Assembly: GCF_014851395.1 (NCBI RefSeq)
Contig: NW_024044459.1
Coordinates: forward strand, 23,805,418-23,869,417
DNA length: 64,000 nucleotides
Source of the DNA: Micropterus salmoides
Taxonomy: Eukaryota; Chordata; Actinopteri; Centrarchiformes; Centrarchidae
Reading direction: 5' to 3'
This document shows positions 34,601 through 44,845 of the stretch, piece by piece (position 1 is the stretch's first letter; every line of letters starts with the position of its first letter). The position numbers and the translations under genes are program-made. The notes beneath the pieces are model-generated. The model did no database searches and had not been told where the DNA came from. It saw nothing but the letters and a program-made list of their open reading frames with translations.

Positions 34601-37233
34601 AGGATCACCGCATTACTGATAATAATTGTAACACTTGCTTCACACTCCAGAACGCCTTTTTTGCTACACATTTTCCTATGGTGTAGAAGCAAGACAGCAT
34701 ATTACACATTATCAACTGCAAACAAAGTGGATTTCTACCGAATTTCAGTTGTCTTGCTACGCACCTTATGGTCTTATCCTCAGAGGTCTGGACTACAGCG
34801 GAGCTGCCTGGCACCCAACACACATGAGTAACCTGGACAGAGAAGAGAGGAAAGCAGAAAAGTTAAAAGCCTGCAGGGCGTGAACTCAGAATGGCTTATT
34901 GATTTGATTCTTTTTCTTACATACACACTATCTTTATTACCAGGTTTCTGGAAATGTTGTGTCTCTGTTCACATTTAGAGGATTCTATATCCCACAGGCA
35001 CATCCAGTTGTCACGAGAACCGGTGCACAGCTTTCTCCCATCTACAAACCACAATAAAAACCATAGATTCAGTGCCGATCAATAATGTGAAATCCAAAAA
35101 TCCGAAATGCAAAAGCCTCTGAAGCTACTATACATGATTTCTTAATAATTAAAACTTCTTATATAATAAACATATAGTCCAAAGTTAATAATCGATAAAA
35201 TATTATTAGATAATATTCTTCCCCGCTTGCATTCAGGACTTGTGGCAGGCTGATATATTACTAATCCACCATAGCAGCATTTCGCCTGACCAACACCTGA
35301 GACAATTCAGAGATATCCCCTCCAGCCACTTTCCAGCTTGTTGAGAAGTCTCTGTCATGTCTCAAGTCAGATCTACACTCAGGAGGCCTGAGCGTGAACA
35401 TTCTTACCAACACTGTTTAAGTATGTTTGGAATTGTCTTCCAACAGCTACACATAGAGTTTGGTTTTTATATTACTTTTGTATATTTACTGCTGCAATGA
35501 CTGGAGGAATATTTAACTGTCAGAAAATTATCTGTTCCCAAACCAACAGTACAAGGAATTGAGAAAGTGATAGTAAATTGTTTCGGGATTAAAAAAATAT
35601 GTCATCTGTGCAGAAATATAACAGTATACATTTGGTATAATAACCTTGAGTTTTATCTTGCATTGTGACATACTTGCAGATTAGAATACAGCAGTTTACT
35701 TATTAGCGAGGAGTCTCATTGTGTCTGTGTTTGCGCACCAGGGCTGATTGCTAGTCCATTGACCACCAACTCGTGCCCACAAAATTCTTGAATAGGTTCG
35801 TCCCCCTGGTTTAGGTCCCACATCAGAACCGTCTTATCCCGTGAGGCACTAAAGATCCATGTACTGCCCGGATAACACATCACCTGGCAGATAGATGGAG
35901 GCAGAATTAAGAGCAGTCGAGACCAGAGGATACGTATATGTGAAATGTTTAACAGCCCTGAACAGTGCCACACTGTCATCAGTGCGCACACACAGTATTG
36001 ACGTTACCTTGGTAACTTCTCGGTTGTGACCCTGGAAGGACTGACACATTCGGCCTTGTTTCCAGTCATACACCACCACAGCCTGTACACACATGCAAAC
36101 ACATGCGCACACAATAATCACTACATGTTTAAAGGTTTTTCACACAATTTAACATTCTTATTTCAGTTGTTCAGAGATTTTCCGGTTTTATATGGCCCAT
36201 CAGACTTGTTTTTACTGTCTAAACGAATATGTAAATTATAATTTCCGTCTTTTACATTGGTTCATTTATCACTTGAACTTCTACAAAACCAGAGAAAAAC
36301 ATCAGCAAATTAATACTGTGAATACATTTCTATTATTTTGAAGTGATCAGCTGCTAGTGCAGTGATTTGATTACCTGGTCAGTCCCACCAGAAACACACA
36401 GCTCTGGGCTGAGATTGGTGACAGTGTTTATGGACCCTTGATGAGCAGGTTCATACTGCACCACCTGACTGTCAAAATGATCAGCCTTCTCCCCCGGAGA
36501 CTCCCTGAATACAAAAAACACCATTAGTTTAAAAAAAAAAAAAGAAGAAAAAAACGTACAAAGAAAGAAATTCACAAATTAAACATACTCTCACAACTAT
36601 TTGCAATGAATGTTGGTGAGGATAACTGCTTTTCATATCTAACTCTGTATTATTCTCATATTATGTTCCTTTACAGACTGCACTGCTAAACTCTTCTATT
36701 TTGAGATGAAAACAATCTACATACAAAGTTAATATCCTACAGTGTACATACTAGAATCATCTTTGCACATCATGTGATATACAGTATCTGACAAATGTGA
36801 GTATACCTCTGACATATTTGTAAATATTTGATTATATTATGTTATTATATTATTTCATGTGACAACACTGAAGTAATGACACTTTGTTACAATGTAAAGT
36901 AGTGAGTGTACAGCTTGTACAACAGTGTAAATTTGGTGTCCCCTCAAAATAACACATCACACAGCCATTAATGTCTAAACCGCTGGCAACAAAAGTGAGT
37001 ACACCACCTAACCACAATTAACCATCTGGTTTCTTCAACTTTCACCCTGGAGCAAAAATCAGCCTTTAAACTTGAAAGAAATAATGATTTATTGTGATAA
37101 TTATCGATATCGAACATTATGGCATTTTTTTTTATCAAGATAACATTTTTGGCCATATTGCCCAATTCCATGAAGTCATGTCTCACCTGTAGATGTCAGA
37201 CCTCTTGCGAAACTTGCTCTGTAGTTTGCCCAT
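29644..37233 (-). CDS. wdr31: WD repeat-containing protein 31, complete in nine coding exons
   Basis: Coding exons in transcript order are 37233-37187, 36504-36375, 36082-36008, 35883-35739, 35041-34941, 34832-34765, 30976-30835, 30147-29985 and 29837-29644 (1065 nt, 354 aa), all phases joining. WD-type blades are visible at about 37-66, 74-108 (GHNREVT to SASRDKTVLMWDL), 118-150 (CGHELVVNGL to GSRDNWMCLWD), 167-192 (SEDKTIRVWD), 204-240 and 250-286 (GHLQTT to SSHDGSVKIWD). NGFGGQGCEAT matches the segment I know from human WDR31 (367 aa). The N-terminus MGKLQSKFRKR fits an N-myristoylation site followed by basic residues. WDR31 orthologues are linked to ciliary trafficking together with ELMOD proteins and RP2. 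The 3.8-kb intron 6 holds a hAT-like element and a LINE tail. The start is in the first coding exon, 13 nt after its acceptor. Confidence 0.95.
30200..30290. repeat. Fragment of a dispersed repeat (GAGAGGCGAAACGTCTTC)
   Basis: CTCTTGGGTGAGAGGCGAAA followed by CGTCTTCGAGTATCTTCGAC and TCCGGTTGCCC recalls a widespread teleost repeat. It lies in wdr31 intron 7. Recognition only; bounds approximate. Confidence 0.45.
31590..31905 (+). mobile_element. 3' tail of a non-LTR retrotransposon
   Basis: The segment has a (TG)n run (31621-31647), then AAAGGGGTAGGAGTACATAA, ACTTCTTCTTACTCCTTTTC, GCACATGTGATAG and finally TTCGAAATAAAGATTTCAAT with short terminal repeats, the 3' end I recall for a common teleost LINE. 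No coding part is present. It lies in wdr31 intron 6. Confidence 0.6.
32608..34007. mobile_element. hAT-like non-autonomous element, 1.4 kb
   Basis: The ends are CAGTGTTTCTCAAC (32608) and the inverse of CAGTGGTTCTCAGAC (ending 34007), typical hAT termini. The flanks are ATGTAGTG (32600-32607) and ATGTAATG (34008-34015), an 8-bp target duplication with one difference. Just inside both ends are G-rich GGGGGCG blocks. No intact transposase was found; short open frames inside have no hAT signature motifs. Located in wdr31 intron 6. Confidence 0.85.
36779..37008 (-). mobile_element. Tc1-like terminal remnant
   Basis: TACAGTATCTGACAAATGTG to CAAAAGTGAGTACACC, with inner GTGTACAGCTTGTACAACAG and CATTAATGTCTAAACCGCTG, matches by memory the 3' terminal region of a common fish Tc1 family. 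No coding sequence remains. Located in wdr31 intron 1 (within the coding region numbering). Confidence 0.7.
37010..37166 (-). repeat. MITE-like repeat (ATCGATATCGAAC family), copy 1
   Basis: Its inverse (TCGATATCGATAATTATCAC, CATTATTTCTTTCAAGTTTA, CCAGATGGTTAATTG) matches the plus-strand copy at about 48.0-48.18 kb over most of its length. GGGCAATATGGCC marks the outer end, as in that copy. Located beside the Tc1 remnant, just downstream of wdr31 exon 1. Confidence 0.7.
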
Positions 37234-38762
37234 TTCTGCTAGGAACCTGCAGCCACACTGACACACCAGAGAGAAAAGTTGCTTAACTTGGATAAAAATC
37301 ACAGTTGCATCCATTAATGTCTATCCTTCCTTTTAGTGAGTAGTGATGGTAAACAACACCGTGAGTGACTATAGTATGGTGTGCACAACTGGCGTAATTT
37401 TCCAATTCGAGAAAACGCAGCAACTTCTCTCATCCAGATTAAGCATTTATTTCTAAACATAGGCCAGTTGTGCACGGCCATGCTGTTGTTTACAAGTGGT
37501 CCTTTGAGCCTGATCATGTTCAACTACACTATGGCTACTTCTGAAGACTTCAATGATGGACAGCCCACAGCAGGCCCCTGCCCAAGTCAGACTGGGTGTC
37601 GCAAGGCATCAGGAGGACTTTAAAAAAAAAAAAAAAAGTCATTTCATTTCAAAAGCTCAGTAAATTAAATTATATTTCATAACAGCAATAATCACAAAAG
37701 TACATAGTGACACACTGAATGGAAGTATATCATTGCCATAAAATACACTCAGGTCATTGGCTGAAATCCTAAATACCTAAAATTGAAACTTTACCGCTTT
37801 AATGCAGTAGCATTACATTATTAGGATCACCTACAGCTTATTCAACTCACTTATGTTATACTCTTTCCTCAGATTTGCGGGTTTGACATTAACATTGACA
37901 TTAATATCTCCAATGTGGCTGACCGGATTTTAACCCTTCAAACTGCAGTTTAAAAGTCCATCTCCCTAAAAGGCAGGGTATGCGATTCCAATCCAATACA
38001 CGTGTTGTTGTGAAATTTGGTGAAAATAAATCTGGTGTTTGTACACGGCCCATGCTCTGTAAATTACAAACAAACAACACTTTTTCTGCCCTGGTTTGTG
38101 TGTCAGGTAACGTTAAATCACATGATCACAGACATTCAACTTACTTTCTACTTTGCCAAGCTATGTTGATGTTGTGATTAGCTTTAGTAACAGGAGATAT
38201 GTTAATATCGCTGTCTGAAGATGCCGTCTCTGGAACAATCAAAACAGTTTCCTAACGCAAAACCTACCCAAGTTACTAGATGTGTTGTTGTTCGCTCAGT
38301 ATCATAGTATTTGTGATGGTACTGAATTTCTCCTGAATAGCATACTTCACTTTTATAGTTCTTTTGCGATTTGAACTGCGAAGTTAGCTCTTACAATGCT
38401 AATTTATATCAAGAGAGAGATACACATGTTCATAGGACCCTGGGAACATAGGGTTGATCCCGATTAAACCACACGTTCCCACGCAAAGCCTACTTTCTCG
38501 CGCACACGCACACCTAAGCTCCTCCCTCGTTATCCCGGCGTACTCCTCAAACAATCGGCAGGAAGGAGAGGGCTCAAATCCTATTAGGGTCGCATCATTA
38601 CTGTCGCAAGGAATTAACTAGTCACTCGAAAACACCCGAACTGCGATGCCAATCATTACGCAACAACACCAAGGGGTTTTAAACCGTAGGTACTACCAGT
38701 GAAAAAATGTTCATGGCTCGTGGTGCACAGTCAGTGTAGATAAGTGAAGCGAGATTTCTTAC

Positions 38763-39005
38763 CTGTCACTGGCAAGTGTGGTCGCTGTGTGAGGCTGAGG
38801 CAGTGTGGCTAGCTCGCTAGCATGCTAACTAATCTTTATCTGTCATACCAAAGTAGACCAATGCATTAGTAGCACAGAAGCGTGGATATACAAACGTTAT
38901 AAGTTGGTAGAGTCGTTGTCGAAGCGACCGAGAAGCCTTTCCCACAGACTGCCATAATAGTAAGTTGTCCTAAGTGTGTACACAGAAGAGTCTGTTAACT
39001 ACACG
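38763..39005 (-). other. wdr31: Probable wdr31 non-coding first exon
   Basis: On the minus strand a strong donor (GTGACAG then GTAAGAAAT) lies at 38762, and the first coding exon has an acceptor (GGCTGCAG then GTTCC) at 37246. The stretch upstream is CpG-rich compared with its surroundings. The 5' limit is a guess. Confidence 0.5.
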
Positions 39006-39068
39006 GAACCGTCCCTCTCTCCGTAGCGACGATGGGGCGACGCTTTCTCGTATCTAAGTGAGGACGAG

Positions 39069-39078
39069 GTCACGTGAC
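39069..39078. promoter_or_regulatory. wdr31: Palindromic E-box GTCACGTGAC in the wdr31 promoter
   Basis: A perfect 10-bp palindrome in a CpG-rich interval upstream of the probable wdr31 first exon. The sequence equals the known consensus for USF and for MiT/TFE (CLEAR) factors. Binding is not shown. Confidence 0.5.
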
Positions 39079-39252
39079 ACGGGGCAGGAAGTAGTCGAAA
39101 GCTTTCCTCTTACAAAGTAAAAGTCTGATGTAGTATTTACTATATTCCGATACATTTCCGACATCTATTAACTTTTTCTGGACACGTATCCAAGGTGAAT
39201 AACTATTAATGTCCGTGTTTATTAAATCAGTCAAGTGATCATGGCTTATATA

Positions 39253-39538
39253 CACAGGTGCATCTCAGAAAACATGAATATTGTGCAAAGTTAATTTGTT
39301 TAATGGTTCATTTGAACATTTATTCTAATGTTCTAATATTTTGAGATATGGATTTTTGATTCCATATGCTGTAAGATGTAATCATCAAGATTAAAACAAA
39401 AAAAGGCTTATATTAAGGATATATTTAACTTTATGTGTAATGAATCTTGAACATATAAAAGTTTAACTTTTTTACTTAAATTACAGAAACAAATGAACTT
39501 TTCCACGATATTCTAATTTTCTGAGATGCACTTACATG
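39253..39538. mobile_element. Internally deleted Tc1-like MITE (GGTGCATCTCA ends)
   Basis: The left end is CAGGTGCATCTCAGAAAACA and the right end, inverted, is AAGTGCATCTCAGAAAATTA, with further paired sequence inside (AAAGTTAATTTGTTT and AAAGTTCATTTGTTT). About 285 bp, no coding sequence. I recall these ends from an abundant fish Tc1 family. Confidence 0.75.
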
Positions 39539-39976
39539 ATGAGGTAATTTATTTATTTCCTCCTCAATTGGTACATCTACACCCATGGCTGGATCAACCT
39601 TCTTGGGGGCACTAGGGCAAAGCTGGTGAGTTCCCCTTCTATTAACCCCCTCTCACCCTCCTATAAATAAATAAAGTCACAAATATGCACAATATGCTGA
39701 CACAGGCTAATTACTGAAATTTTACAGAGGGACCCTTCTGACCAGGTAATAAAGCAGCAGTTGATATTGTGCTTTAGTAATGCATATTCATGTATTTCAT
39801 AACAAGAATCACAAGTAAGAAAAATACAAACCAGCTACCATACTGTAACTTGGGATGTTTGGGACCCTTGTTGGTCTGGGGCCGTGGGGAAGTTGCCTGC
39901 TTTGCTCAGTTGGTAATCCAGCCTAGTGTACACCATAAACTCCATAGACTGACTGTATTATATGATTGAAGATCTA

Positions 39977-40025
39977 GCCTTTCACAGGGCCGTTAAAATC
40001 TTATTTAACGGCCCTGGCCTTTCAC
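39977..40025. repeat. 31-bp perfect hairpin between 9-bp direct repeats
   Basis: GCCTTTCAC occurs at 39977-39985 and again at 40017-40025. Between them are AGGGCCGTTAAA, a 6-nt spacer and the exact inverse TTTAACGGCCCT, plus one base. Confidence 0.85.
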
Positions 40026-41086
40026 CCAGCCTATTCACTCTGCACATGCTCAGTTTAGTCCTTATTCCACATGGGAAAAACTGTGGGGCACAGCCAATAA
40101 TAGAGGCAAAAGTCATTTTGAGGTAATAAAGTTTTTTTTACTTCATTTAATTTTTATATTGCATTGCAGTTAAACTCATCAAACCTAAATTATGTTTATT
40201 GTGTGTCTATGTAGATATCTTTCATGCAAGTTCTTAGTGCTAATGTTTAGCTGTAAGGTAAGCTAATTCATGGCTACAAGAGTAGTCGTAACAACAAGAG
40301 TCTCGGTTAGTTGTAACAATAAAAATGTTTAGTTGCATTTATATGTTTTCTTTGAATTTCAGTAAGTGTCTCACAAACACAGTAATGTTTAATTGTTTTA
40401 TTATTATGTTTAAATGTTATAGTAAGATCTTGTGTAAGTGTAGGCTTCTCTGTGGGCACTCTTTCCAGGAGTGCCATATGTATGTCACCACAGTGACGAT
40501 GCAAGACAAACACACACTAATATTGAGTTGGTGCACATTTTGTCAAATTTTATTATTATGTTTATGACATGTTTATACATATGTCATAAACAATATAAAC
40601 ATATTATACATTATATTTATGTTTTTCTTATATTCCTTATTACATAATGCTATATTTTACCCCGGTGTATATTGTAATGTTACATTTCATAACCCAAACT
40701 ATGGGATGAATTGTTCATTGCTCATTGTGTTTGAGACTAAACCATGAATTTTTGCATAGATAACAGTTACACCATTTAATAGCAGACACATGTAACTAGT
40801 TTGTATCACATATTGAACGCACTAGCTTGAAAGAGCTCCAAGATAAAGACAGAAATGTCCAAAATGTTACAACCATCCCTAGTCTCCCCTACTCATACAT
40901 CTTTGAAAGCCATAATAATGTCTGGATAAGAACCAACAACCAAAAGCCTAACATTTTCAATGCAGATACCATCAGTGTCTCTTGCTTCTATCCTCACACT
41001 GTCCAATGACATAGAAGAATGCAATAAAGTTATATGTTATCTTCTTTGGTTGAAATGTCAAAGTAAAGATGATATAGTATGTGCAT
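40026..41086. other. Intergenic, AT-rich
   Basis: No gene recognised. A 12-bp perfect inverted repeat (TGTTTATGACAT at 40559-40570 and its inverse at 40581-40592) was seen. Weak open frames here lack any family feature. Confidence 0.4.
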
Positions 41087-41422
41087 CGGTTGACGATGGG
41101 CACCAGTCCACGATGGGCATCCATCGTCAACCGCTTATCCTGCTTACATGGTCGCGGGGGGCTGGAGCCAATCGCAGCTGACATCGGGCAAAAGGTGGGA
41201 TACACCCTAGACAGGTCACCAGTCCATTGCAGGGCCACATATAGACAGACAACCATTCACACTCACATACACACCTAAGGACAATTTTGGAGACACCAAT
41301 TAACCTAGCCTGCATGCCTTTGGAGCATGGGAGGAAGCCAGAGCACCTGGAGAGAACCCACGGGGAGAACATGCGAACCTTCTTGCTGTGAGGCAACAGT
41401 GCTAACCACTGCACCACCGCAT
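41087..41422 (-). repeat. tRNA-headed SINE, ATCC-tail family, with inverted tail copy
   Basis: On the minus strand the head reads GGTGCAGTGGTTAGCACTGT then TCACAGCAAGAAGG, the body includes GGTTCTCTCCAGGTG and GGTTAATTGGTGTC, and the tail is GCGGTTGACGATGG. The same body and tail occur at 49.05-49.37 kb. Beyond the tail at 41087-41099 is a 13-bp inverted copy of it (CGGTTGACGATGG against CCATCGTCAACCG at 41121-41133). Confidence 0.75.
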
Positions 41423-42570
41423 TGTTTTCTAGTTAATGTAAAATAAACTGGGAGAATATCATTTTCAGACAACAACATGATGCCGTTGTTTCAAGGGGAA
41501 TTTAGACTTTAAACATGATTATGCTGAACAACACATGACAAGTTAAAATGTTACTGACCTGTGGCTGGGTGTCCCTCTACAGAGCTGTTTGGTTGACCTT
41601 GATTGGAGGCACAGGTTAAATGGCTTCCCAAACAGGAACTGGGATGAATCAGACAGGTCCCTGGAGAGCTAACATTAATTCTACCATAGAAACTAGTTTT
41701 CACACGCTTCAAAGCAGCTCTGATTTTGTCTGCTTCCTAGATAAAGTCAGGAAAGATAGCTTTGGCTTCAAGGGCTGGATTTACCCCTTTCACACATGAA
41801 TTATTAAATCACAAAGTATTACGTTTTTATGTTTGATTTTACTTTTAAACAAGTGAAAATGTATACCTATAATGTTTTCTTTCCGATATATTTTATTTTG
41901 AAATGCCACTGCAGTGGACACCATGCATCAAGGGCAGAAAAAGGGAACTTTAAAAAAAAAAAAACATTTACTAAAAGCGGTGGTATGAATAGACTATATA
42001 TGCAATATATATATATAAAATTATTCAAGTGCAAATGATATCAGTATTTTAAATCAAAATTCAAAATAAGGCAGAATATACCCTTTGGAGCAGAAAGTCC
42101 ACTCAAGTGGACAGATGTATTTAAGTAATAATAATCTATATTTAAGTAAGTCTTTAAGTATTTCTAACATCTTATTTAGTTGAAAAATAGTTTTCAGTCT
42201 GGTTTTCTGAGAATAAAAAGGACTTTACTGTTATTGCTGAGGTACTTGGTGCATCTCTTCTTCCTTCCCATGCAGTATATCAAAATGAGAGAGATAATAA
42301 TAATAATGCATTTCATGCTTGAAATGGTTAAACAACTGCATTACATGCAATTAAGCACTGAGTAACTGGGATGTTCCCATTTAAATTGTCTAAATAGGCC
42401 ACTTAGTTAGGTTACAATCAACATTGTTCAATACCTTTGTGAGATGACCTCCATTCCAACTTTGTTTGCAGCAAATGGTTTAAGTGAGTATGACTACAGT
42501 TAAATTCTCTTTGTGACAGCAAAGTATGGTTGATCATAATCATAATCATATAATGGTATTACAAACAAAA
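41423..42570. other. Intergenic, nothing recognised
   Basis: AT-rich sequence up to the assembly gap, with no supported feature. Confidence 0.4.
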
Positions 42571-43070
42571 NNNNNNNNNNNNNNNNNNNNNNNNNNNNNN
42601 NNNNNNNNNNNNNNNNNNNNNNNNNNNNNNNNNNNNNNNNNNNNNNNNNNNNNNNNNNNNNNNNNNNNNNNNNNNNNNNNNNNNNNNNNNNNNNNNNNNN
42701 NNNNNNNNNNNNNNNNNNNNNNNNNNNNNNNNNNNNNNNNNNNNNNNNNNNNNNNNNNNNNNNNNNNNNNNNNNNNNNNNNNNNNNNNNNNNNNNNNNNN
42801 NNNNNNNNNNNNNNNNNNNNNNNNNNNNNNNNNNNNNNNNNNNNNNNNNNNNNNNNNNNNNNNNNNNNNNNNNNNNNNNNNNNNNNNNNNNNNNNNNNNN
42901 NNNNNNNNNNNNNNNNNNNNNNNNNNNNNNNNNNNNNNNNNNNNNNNNNNNNNNNNNNNNNNNNNNNNNNNNNNNNNNNNNNNNNNNNNNNNNNNNNNNN
43001 NNNNNNNNNNNNNNNNNNNNNNNNNNNNNNNNNNNNNNNNNNNNNNNNNNNNNNNNNNNNNNNNNNNNNN
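42571..43070. other. Assembly gap, 500 N
   Basis: Exactly 500 consecutive N. A round number suggests a fixed-size placeholder, so the true length and content are unknown. Any open frame spanning it is an artefact. Confidence 0.99.
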
Positions 43071-44845
43071 GATACGGAGTAGACTGGACTCAAAAATGTA
43101 TTTGTTGAGAACATTGTTCAAAAAGAGGACAAAATTGTGGATAAACAGACTGAAGCCTGAAGACTGCCTGTGGTTATTTTGTATAACCCAATGCTCAAGA
43201 AAGTTACTTAATTTAGAGTTTAATGTGTAAATGACACAGACAGGTTAAGGTCAGGGCACACACACATTCACATGTACCGTCAATCTCACATTCCCAGTGT
43301 GTATTAATGATACAGATTTAATAGTGACCTGCATACGCACACATAGATGCAAAGATCTCTAAAAGGTGTTAATGAGATCAAAGGAAGAGTGTTTCTCTTT
43401 GTCAGCATTTTGACAAACTGTCTGAGTCAAACTGTTGAGACGTTAATGATTCCCTTTTAAAGTACAGTCTAATTTCACATTAGTAGAGTTTTTTCCCAGT
43501 TTTCTGTGTTTGAATGTGTGGCTGTATTTTATTTAAGCAGGTGACTGCTGCTTACTGCAGGGCCGCAGCCACTATTTAATTATCCATTCATGAATTCAAA
43601 GAAGAGATGCTAACTTTGTTTGTACCAACCTAAAAGAGGAGGAAAATTGCCATTCCTGGGGTCATACATTTAGAATAAGTATTTGGTTGTAAACTTTTTG
43701 TACATTACAACATATTTTTTCATCTTGTATGATCTTCCATTTGATATCATGCATATCAGCTTTGAATTTATTCATTCCATCTCCCATTTAATTTGTTTTC
43801 TCTCATGTGCATTTTATAATAATGATACTGAGCACTGAGCTATTAAACCTACTTGTATTAACTTTCTTGTTAGCATCTCAGTTGCATTATCATACTATAA
43901 CATTACAGCTCGCAGTATGAACCAAAACTGTGAATACCTGGCTTTCGTTCTCCTCAAAAACCTTTGTCCTCCTACATGATGACAAGAGCTGGAGATGCAA
44001 AGTTTCTCCAGGGTATAATTCAAATAGGCTGCCCATTCATTCACTCACAGCGGGCCTTCCTGACCCCTAATGGCCGTGAGGAGACATGGCAGGGTCAGAG
44101 GATGCACTGGAGAAGGATCCTTCACTTCCCCTCTCTCCCTGTGGTGCTGCGAAACTGTGGATGGTTTCCCGTCCTGAACACTTTTTGTGTAATACATGCC
44201 TGCTGTATAAAAAGTTTTAAGGAAAGCTACTTGCAGCCGGCAACCACGTTATCACGCGCATATTTAAGAAAGGCCTATAGCCATTTTCTTTATACGGCTT
44301 GTATCCCTGTTGTTAAAGCCTATAGGCTACCCAGCACACCTACTCTTTAGTTCTCATTATGTATCATGTCACAGGCATCTCTGTTCGGGAAAGACAACAC
44401 AGTGTGCTTGCTGTGGAGGTGAACTTCCCATTTTATCCTTTTCTATTTGCAGAGTGCCACGCCCTCCCTACCCGGCTGGATAAAGTCCAACAACTGCGCT
44501 CCTGCTTCAGACGGACCGCAGCGCCTTTTCAAAGAAGGTCAGATCTCTGGACTTTTCCTTTTAAACGAAGGATTCTCTGTTTAAGCCGGGGATTAGTTAA
44601 ACTATTAAACTATCCTCTCAATCAACTGCTTTTCTCATTTGGCCTTAAGAGGAAGCACAAGGCGCCACTTTTAAAGATGCTCTGCGCCTTTTCCCTTTTG
44701 AATTTGTGAAGTGAGGGAGTGGGGCGAGTGGAGAAGAAGAGATCTTCGTGACTTCACTATAGGGGCGGACGTCTCCAGAAGCCTTCGACACTTTCACGGG
44801 CTGCAGGGGCGGGCTCATTGGGGAGTGAGCTGGTCAGTTTGAAGG
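43071..44845 (+). promoter_or_regulatory. gna14: Intergenic and probable gna14 promoter / 5' UTR
   Basis: No gene was recognised. The last 150 bp before the gna14 ATG are GC-richer (GGGGCGGACG, GGGGCGGGCTCATTGG, GC-box and CCAAT-like in reverse) and probably hold the promoter or leader. Two open frames of 128 and 116 codons (43964-44350, 44359-44709) have no recognisable motif and are not called as genes. Confidence 0.4.

Noticed and set aside
42500..43230. Long open frames across the N run
   Set aside because: They exist only because N codons contain no stop; no real coding evidence.
43964..44709. Two open frames (128 and 116 codons) upstream of gna14
   Set aside because: No recognisable domain, no splice or start support, and they overlap the likely promoter and leader of gna14.
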